This document shows, one piece after another, positions 59,301-64,000 of a stretch of 64,000 bases of DNA (its first letter is position 1; each line of letters begins with the position of its first letter). This stretch comes from Haliotis asinina. Taxonomy: Eukaryota > Mollusca > Gastropoda > Lepetellida > Haliotidae. The position numbers and the translations under genes are program-made. The stretch covers positions 26,521,554-26,585,553 of the forward strand of contig NC_090282.1 in the NCBI RefSeq assembly GCF_037392515.1. Reading direction: 5' to 3'. A model generated the notes under the pieces. That model saw only the letters and a list, made by a program, of their open reading frames with translations. It did no database searches and was not told where the DNA came from.

Positions 59301-62300
59301 TCGTCAGATCCGGTTTCTGTTAAAGCAAATGTCAAACTAGCGATACTGTTCCGTATCTCCAGATGTCAGCGTTTCGATAACTATTTCTTGTTTAACAGGA
59401 GATATAATTACTTAACCTGTGTTCATTCATCAGTTTAACGTTTACTTGTTCACAAATATATTTTGAGGTATTGTTTCTGAAATGGAATATTTAATCGTTT
59501 ACGATGGCATCGCAATCGTCGCTATTGCTGTGTGAATAAGTCGTAAGAATATAGCCACAATTTCAGGTTTTGCTAAGGTAGGGGGTTTGGAACCTCTGTA
59601 CGAAAAATACTTCGAAGCCATTCCAGAGAAAGGAATAAACGGAAGTGACGTATGTGGCCTGCCACCTAAAGACGCCTTCCACTTGCTGCGGGATGCCTCA
59701 ACAGGTGATCTGCCCTGGCCAGGGAACGTGTTTGGAATAACAATTTTAAGTGCTTGGTACTTCTGCTCTGATCAGGCAAGTGATGTAACTTGTTAAAACG
59801 TTAGATATATCTGTGTGATCGAAGTTAAAAGAACAAAGAAAAACAGGAGCGGAGCCACCATTATGAAAAAATCCCGTGCTTACACGATTGTTGCTAAAAG
59901 GTTGACAAATCCTCAAAACCATCTAAATGTAAATCTTTGCAACCTCTCGGGCTTACATGAAACGCATTGGCTTGCTACGCGCCTGGAAAATGTACATTTT
60001 TTTCCTTCTGTTGCTGAAAACTGAAAGTGTTATAAATGTGATTATGTCTGATTAACCATCAGGCCTTCCTTCCAAAATGGGAAAGTGATCTGTCACTGGA
60101 CTATTTCAGCTAAAACAAAGTTCCCCTGCTGTTTTCACACTTCGGGCAGGTTATTATAAAGGGTGTCCTAATGAAGACGGACATAATGTAACGTGTACTA
60201 ACAACTGATAGTACTGCTGCAGGTATTGGTTCAGCGCTCTCTGGCGGCCAAGAACATGCACCACGTGAAGGGAGGATCCATCATGGCGGCATACCTCAAG
60301 GTCATCCCGCTCTTCACCACAGTCTTTCCAGGCATGATCAGCAGGATTCTCTATCCTGGTAATTCTCTCTTAGTAAATTCCCAGGTAGACCACTATCCAA
60401 AGCCAGTCTCCAGGTAATTAAAATAAGCTAAAGAAGTAAGTTGGCAAGTTGTTTTTTTCCTTTGAACATCCAAGCAGAGAAGTGTTTTTTTCGCGTTTAT
60501 GTCTTGATGAACTTTTATCTGAGCTTGTGTTTCTTTACTGTGCCGGACTCTGCTACGTCTTGCTGTCTTCATCAATGATTGAATGAATTGAACTGGCTCC
60601 TACACACTCTTTATGGGGGCGTGGGTGAAAACGTCAAAGACAATATAAACACTTCACCTTATTCCATGAAACAATATGCAGACGTTTGCACAATTCGGGT
60701 AATCAACAAAGATAATTGTCTATCCGGTTACAGATAATTCTAAACGAATCGCCAAGGTAATTACCTATACGAGAATTGTGTTCAGATGGTGATCAATATT
60801 GTTCAAATAGTTGTGAACCCTATCTATGTGTCTGTGATGATGTGTGATGGTACGTATACACAGACACCCGTGGTACACTGTGTTTCAGACCAGGTAGCTT
60901 GTGTTGACCCCGACACCTGCTGGGAGGTGTGTGAGAATAGGGCCGGCTGCACGAACATCGCTTACCCTAAACTTGTCATCGAACTCATGCCAGAAGGTAA
61001 CATCTGCCTTTTGATTTCTTAAACATGTACAAGATTTGTTCACTCTCAAGGAAATGAATGTGGTCAGTCACGGGTTGATCGTCACTGTCGAGTCTTTAGT
61101 CACGGAGCAGAGAATAGATATATATTGTAACGTAAGTTGTAATAAGTTCCTATGTGAAGACGTTCGAATGTCTCTAAGATAAAGTGGCTGTCCATATGTG
61201 ATGGATAATTTCACCTCGTCAAAATGGAAGGCTCAGTCATCTGTGTCACATCAATTTGCTGTGCACAGTTGGCCAAGCCAGAAACCTCACATTGTGGGCG
61301 TGAGTTCCCCCTGTGACCTTCCGGCTACGTTACGATGTCACGCCGTGATTCAACTGGATTAACGTTAAACGTTAAACTCACTCATTCACTCACTTGGACT
61401 TGTTGTTTCATCAAACATTTACTTTGACGATAAGAACCTGTTAATGTCATCGCAGGTCTGAAAGGTTTGATGTTAGCGTCGATGATGGCTGCGCTTATGT
61501 CATCTCTGACGTCGGTGTTCAACAGTGCCAGCACCATATTTACCATTGATATCTGGAAGAGACTTCGTCCTAAAGCTGCGGACTCCGAGTTGCTCGTGGT
61601 TGGCAGGTAGGTGGTGATGACTTCTACAACGGAGACGTTAGTAGAGGTAGAAATAACGGTGACCGTAGGACCAGACTCCGCAGGTAACGTAACGATGGCC
61701 GTAAGAGTAAGCAGTAATGGTTAGACATGGTGCTTATCATAGCAGTAGCCAGTCACATACGACGATGTGGGCGATGGATAGTCTAATGGTCAAAACGTTC
61801 ACAAGTCACGCCAAAGTCCCAGGTTCGATTTTCCACATGGGTACAATGCCCATTTCTAGTGACCCGCCGTGATATTGGTGGAATATTCCTAACACGGCCT
61901 AAAACCTCATTCACTCACGCATAGCGTTTACTACATCGTGTCTGGGTCAAACTTTGACGTCTAGTTTTCGAAACTGAAGAAGCAAGCGGATGATGATGTA
62001 AAGTAATTGCATTCAAGCATAATTTCAAATCGATCTTTGAACAAGTGGATAGATGGTTGATAACACGAGCACTTATCGGCAGTTGCTTTGAACATGAGTC
62101 CGTAGTTCTGTAATATATGGTGTGAACCTATTTCAGAGTGTTTATTCTGGTACTGGTGGGCCTGAGTATTCTATGGATTCCAGTTCTTCAAGCTGCCCAA
62201 GGGGGACAACTCTTCAACTACATTCAAGCAGTTACGGGTTATTTTGCACCGCCAGTTCTCTCCCTTTTCCTCTGCGCCATATTGTGGGGAAGAACAAATG

Positions 62301-64000
62301 AAAAGGTAATCTACAGTATAATTTCACATGACACAACATGGCCTTTTTCATAATGACTGCATTTCCGGAAACGGAAAATCAGGAAATGTGGATGCTGAAA
62401 GCAAACCGCAACGTTTTTTTATGGAAATGCATCCATGTTCACCAAGTACATGCAATCTGACTCGAATCAATAAAGTTCAGATAAAAGTTTGTTCAACTGA
62501 CACCAAGATTTACCAGTGAGTGAACTTTGGCCAAATCATCTCATGGAACATTTATTTAAAAAAAACAAACAAAAACAACTACTGCACTTTAAGATTAGAA
62601 ATACTCAACGCAATGTTAAACTCCATTTCCACCTCAACCAACCTTTCCTCATATTAAGATAAATCACGTTACGCAATAACTTGACCTTGGCCGCTTTTTC
62701 CGGTATAGTGTCTGACATGTATGAAGATACCACTGCAATTACAAGAGGTGCAAACAGATAACAGATTGGGGTCAACATGCGTAGTCTAAGCAGGAACACA
62801 TACTGAACCTAAACAAACAGAGCGCTCCCGAAAACTAAAAAAGAAGGCTAAGCCTATGTAAAAGCGGCGTGTAGACGACCCAGTTTGATAAGCTACGGTG
62901 ACGGTACAGTCAACTAAATCTGCGCCTTATGTGTTGTGTTGAGCCCGGGGCCCCGTCTCAAAGTGCTACTAAGTAGCGCTACGACTGTCGTAAGCTTTTA
63001 ACATATTGGAGTTACGACTACCTAAGCAGTGTGACTGTCGTATCCCAGTAATGTATTGAAGTTACGATCATCTGTGCTCTTCGACTGTCGTAATCTAATA
63101 ACGTACTGGAGTTACGATTATCTTAGCGCTACTACTGATGTAAGCCAATAACGCGTTAAAGTTATGATCGTCTTAGCGCGACAACTAAGCCAATAACGTA
63201 GTGGAGTTACGATTATCTTTGCGTAACAACTATCGAAAACCAATAACGTATTGAATTTGCTATTATTTTAGCGTTACGACTGTCGTAAGCTCTTTACGTA
63301 TTGGAGTTGCGATCGTCTCAGCGCTACAACTGTCGTAAGCCAAAAACGTATTTGAATTACGATTATCTTCGTGTTACAACTATCGTAAACCAATAATGCA
63401 TTGGAGTTGCTGTTATCTTAGCGCTGTAACTGTCGTAAACTAAAAGCGCGTTGAATTTATGACCGCCTGGCGCTACGAAGGTGGAAGCGTTACTGGCAGT
63501 GAGGACGTGTGAAAATAGTTCATATAATATCAGGGTCTTTTTCATTTAATGTAACTGGTTTGGTTGATCTTGTTTCTGGGTTTGTCGGCTCTGCTCCGTA
63601 TTCATGGGTTTCAGTAAGGAAGCAAGCATCTGATTTCTGGTGTGGGATCGAGGGATTTTCCTATAATATGATAAGGCTCAAACTGATTGCTTTGTTTTGT
63701 GCAAAATATAAAAAAAATCCTTATATGTTTGATACTGAAAATGAAGAGGGTGATTGATGGTGCTTAGCGGATAATCGGAATTATAAAGAAAATCCATACA
63801 AATATAGCTGGCACTTCATGAAATGGTAAAAGTCTAAGTCCTGCATCACACTGGGCATTCTTCCATGACTTTGGGCATTCTTCCCACCCTGGGCATGTAG
63901 CTCGACATCCACAAACAAACTGTCAAAAAGGTTTACAATAAGCAATGTTTCAACACAGGGTGCTTTCTGGGGCATGATGATAGGCTTGGTAATCGGTTTG
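47201..64000 (+). CDS. SGLT-type sodium/glucose cotransporter (SLC5A1/SLC5A9-like), 13 exons seen, 3' end outside window
   Basis: Thirteen exons join in frame to about 488 residues covering roughly the first two thirds of an SGLT (human SGLT1 is about 664). Recognisable order: [20 protein letters not shown] (TM1); [34 protein letters not shown] (Na-site helix); [75 protein letters not shown], whose paired serines match the Na2-site serines; and [17 protein letters not shown], whose Gln matches the sugar-selectivity position. It should carry hexose with Na+ across the plasma membrane. Which SLC5 paralogue it is cannot be settled here. Introns are stuffed with Tc1, TTAA-type, SINE and minisatellite sequence. 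Only the last exons are missing. Confidence 0.9.
47453..47672 (-). mobile_element. SINE-like repeat, diverged fragment
   Basis: TTGATCGATGCTCATGATCTC and the nearby CTGGACTGTCCAGA are reverse-orientation traces of the repeat at 57051. The copy is old and incomplete. Confidence 0.45.
47769..48009 (-). mobile_element. SINE-like repeat copy in SGLT intron 1
   Basis: ACCCGTGAAGGTAGAATAGG through GCGGCGTAAAACTGAACTCA to CTCACTC. It is the reverse complement of the full-length repeat with moderate divergence and a small deletion near CCCCGG. Confidence 0.8.
48695..48766 (+). CDS. SGLT exon 2
   Basis: CTTTCAG acceptor, 24 codons ([20 protein letters not shown] then LWFA), GTGAGT donor, phase 0 both sides. 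The FLAGR motif is a hallmark of the sodium solute symporter family. Confidence 0.9.
48767..49486. other. SGLT intron 2, first part; no other gene seen
   Basis: No exon or repeat beyond the transporter intron itself. The short minus frame at 49032 is a shadow. Confidence 0.35.
49487..49715 (+). mobile_element. tRNA-derived SINE-like repeat
   Basis: GGCGGTGGATGGACATAGTGG starts the element. TAGTGGTTAAAGC resembles a polymerase III A box and GGGTTCGATTCC, about 30 bp later, is a near-perfect B box. The 3' part ends in GTAATATTCCAGCAATATCACGG-like sequence shared in style with the other SINE family. It is not a functional tRNA, because no acceptor stem can be drawn. Confidence 0.7.
50950..53250 (-). 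mobile_element. Tc1-like element, transposase interrupted by a TTAA-type insertion
   Basis: On the minus strand the N-terminal helix-turn-helix part ([20 protein letters not shown] then [20 protein letters not shown]) lies at 53170-53010. After the 1.24-kb insert it resumes at 51750 with [20 protein letters not shown], then [18 protein letters not shown] (first catalytic Asp, about 51590-51540) and [20 protein letters not shown] (second). [18 protein letters not shown] (third position, Glu, about 51260-51205) follows, and the end lies near 51065. One or more frameshifts occur besides the insertion, so it is inactive. Element ends were not located. Confidence 0.8.
51758..53001. mobile_element. 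1.24-kb TTAA-flanked non-autonomous element (Kolobok/piggyBac-like)
   Basis: The left end GGGTCACATGCAAC and right end GTTGCATGTGACC are inverted repeats. TTAA flanks both sides (51754-51757 and 53002-53005). Removing the insert restores the order of Tc1 transposase segments on either side, which proves insertion. No transposase is encoded; the interior frames at 51830 and 52165 are unrecognised. The TTAA target fits Kolobok or piggyBac mobilisation, and the TIR is too short to choose. Confidence 0.85.
53741..53837. repeat. Low-complexity TTTA/T-run followed by G-run
   Basis: A TTATT/TTTA-rich stretch, about 20 T and seven G in succession. Probably a slippage-prone microsatellite in SGLT intron 2. 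Confidence 0.85.
53838..54916. other. SGLT intron 2, continued; no other gene seen
   Basis: No exon or recognised repeat between the low-complexity tract and the SINE-like copy. Confidence 0.35.
54917..55113 (-). repeat. Dispersed SINE-like repeat, copy 2
   Basis: Reverse-complement relative of 265-465, with the same order of blocks (TGGCCACATGAATA, ACTGTGACTATAT, CTGTGAATGGGTACCTCG, CTTGCCC...). The two copies differ by perhaps 20%. Confidence 0.65.
55694..55798 (+). CDS. SGLT exon 3 (Na-binding helix)
   Basis: TTTCCAG acceptor, 35 codons ([20 protein letters not shown] then [15 protein letters not shown]), GTAAGT donor, phase 0 both sides. The SNIGSG and [10 protein letters not shown] motifs are diagnostic of SGLTs. 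Confidence 0.95.
56271..56330 (+). CDS. SGLT exon 4
   Basis: TTTTTCCAG acceptor, 20 codons ([20 protein letters not shown]), GTATGT donor, phase 0. A hydrophobic membrane segment. Confidence 0.9.
57051..57322 (-). mobile_element. SINE-like repeat, full length with 11-bp target duplication
   Basis: Reverse complement of the consensus from CTCACTCACTCACT back to ACCCGTGAAGG. CTTACCTAACA is found directly at 57040-57050 and again at 57323-57333. This duplication proves retrotransposon-style insertion and fixes both ends of the family. Confidence 0.9.
57640..57744 (+). CDS. SGLT exon 5
   Basis: TTTTACAG acceptor, 35 codons ([20 protein letters not shown] then [15 protein letters not shown]), GTAAGT donor, phase 0. 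TLPEYL-RRFGG is conserved in the family. Confidence 0.95.
58056..58258 (+). mobile_element. SINE-like repeat, 3'-truncated
   Basis: TTACGTTTTACGCCGCACTC to GTTTGTCGCCTCTTAGTACA. The tail with TTCACGGGT is missing. Located in SGLT intron 5. Confidence 0.8.
58481..58586 (+). CDS. SGLT exon 6
   Basis: TATCTACAG acceptor, [20 protein letters not shown] then [21 protein letters not shown] donor after the first base of a Gly codon (phase 1). Confidence 0.95.
59184..59264 (+). CDS. SGLT exon 7
   Basis: ATTTCAG acceptor. Completes the glycine, then [20 protein letters not shown] and FILMGI. GTAAGT donor, phase 1. AVIYTDTLQ is a strong SGLT motif. Confidence 0.95.
59567..59775 (+). CDS. SGLT exon 8, ends at a GC donor
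   Basis: ATTTCAG acceptor. It encodes [20 protein letters not shown], an extracellular loop with [14 protein letters not shown] and [10 protein letters not shown], then SAWYFCSDQ. The exon ends CAG before GCAAGT, a non-canonical GC-AG intron. The next exon resumes exactly with VLVQRS in phase 0, so the GC donor is required by the protein. Confidence 0.95.
60223..60358 (+). CDS. SGLT exon 9
   Basis: CTGCAG acceptor, [20 protein letters not shown] then [20 protein letters not shown] and RILYP, GTAATT donor, phase 1. The DQV-VQR-L-AKN signature spans the exon 8/9 junction. Confidence 0.95.
60889..60996 (+). CDS. SGLT exon 10
   Basis: GTTTCAG acceptor, [20 protein letters not shown] then [22 protein letters not shown] donor, phase 1. 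Four cysteines and the GCTNIAYP motif mark the large extracellular loop. Confidence 0.95.
61298..61400 (+). mobile_element. tRNA-derived SINE-like repeat, 3' fragment
   Basis: CCCCCTGTGACC..., GATGTCACGCCGTGATTCAAC and AAACTCACTCATTCACTCAC resemble the 3' part of the copy at 61766. Only this portion is present. Confidence 0.4.
61456..61606 (+). CDS. SGLT exon 11 (Na2-site serines)
   Basis: TCGCAG acceptor, [20 protein letters not shown] then [20 protein letters not shown] and [11 protein letters not shown]. The donor GTAGGT splits the arginine codon (phase 2). The SS pair in MSSLTS matches the sodium-coordinating serines known in SGLTs. Confidence 0.95.
61766..61920 (+). mobile_element. tRNA-derived SINE-like repeat, copy
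   Basis: GTGGGCGATGGATAGTCTAAT, CACGCCAAAGTCCCAGGTTCG (B box) and CCGCCGTGATATTGGTGGAAT, ending in CATTCACTCACGC. Same family as 49487. Confidence 0.65.
62137..62305 (+). CDS. SGLT exon 12 (sugar-site glutamine)
   Basis: ATTTCAG acceptor, [20 protein letters not shown] then [20 protein letters not shown] and [22 protein letters not shown] donor, phase 0. YIQ contains the Gln at the position linked to sugar selectivity in SGLT1. Confidence 0.95.
62955..63470. repeat. ~51-bp minisatellite in SGLT intron 12 (about 9-10 units)
   Basis: The unit contains GCGCTACGACTGTCGTAAGC, CAATAACGTATTGGAGTTACG and ATTATCTTA, and repeats at about 50-55-bp intervals (ACTGTCGTA near 62983, 63033, 63084 and onwards). 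Each unit is internally imperfectly palindromic. Copies are well diverged, so the array is not recent. The first unit is preceded by GGGGCCCCGTCTCAAAGTGC. Confidence 0.85.
63959..64000 (+). CDS. SGLT exon 13, truncated by the window edge
   Basis: ACACAG acceptor, then [14 protein letters not shown], the conserved GAFWG segment after NEK. The reading frame runs off the right end. The C-terminal membrane segments are outside the window. Confidence 0.9.

Overview
Eukaryotic, intron-rich, AT-rich and repeat-laden sequence. It is best explained as a gastropod mollusc genome, probably an abalone-type vetigastropod. That assignment is inference: it rests on many copies of a roughly 260-bp dispersed repeat that opens with GTGAGTGAGTTTAGTTTTAC and ends with a CTTCACGGGT-like tail, which I associate with abalone sequence. 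No bacterial operons, CRISPR arrays or rRNA genes are visible.

Two multi-exon cellular genes, both on the + strand, can be rebuilt from splice sites and reading phase. (1) A divergent rhodopsin-type GPCR runs from 30336 to about 39066 in four exons, with all junction phases matching. It has a D-R-Y motif split by an intron and a cytoplasmic tail of about 470 residues. The reading frame may continue about 60 codons further after an A8 run. (2) An SGLT-type sodium/sugar cotransporter (SLC5 family) runs from 47201 to beyond the right edge. Thirteen exons are seen, including one with a GC-AG intron boundary.

The rest is mostly mobile DNA. 0-4 kb: a dispersed repeat, then a cluster of GTAACGTAA(A/G)TTAC palindromes around an unrecognised basic protein ORF. 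5-9.3 kb: an apparently intact hAT transposon (660-aa BED-finger transposase, 16-bp TIRs, 8-bp target duplication) inside a larger inverted repeat. 10.1-12.1 kb: a decayed non-LTR retrotransposon. 17.9-19.7 kb: two Tc1 relics and a Penelope-like 3' end. 19.87-23.95 kb: a 4.1-kb terminal-inverted-repeat element without recognisable transposase, with a perfect 52-bp subterminal palindrome and a tandem array of about 207-bp units. 24.7-26.7 kb: an L1/Tx1-like reverse-transcriptase relic. 30.5-31.6 kb: a whole but degenerate mariner in GPCR intron 1. 40.5-41.0 kb: a 510-bp hairpin. 51.0-53.2 kb: a Tc1 transposase split by a 1.24-kb TTAA-flanked element. SINE-like copies and a 51-bp minisatellite lie in the SLC5 introns.

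The cellular genes do not form a pathway together. The GPCR is an orphan by sequence and the transporter would move sugar with sodium across the plasma membrane. The less explained items are the 4.1-kb palindromic element, the palindrome cluster at 0.8-3.3 kb, the conserved-looking antisense exon at 36.3-36.6 kb and the A8 frame break in the GPCR tail.
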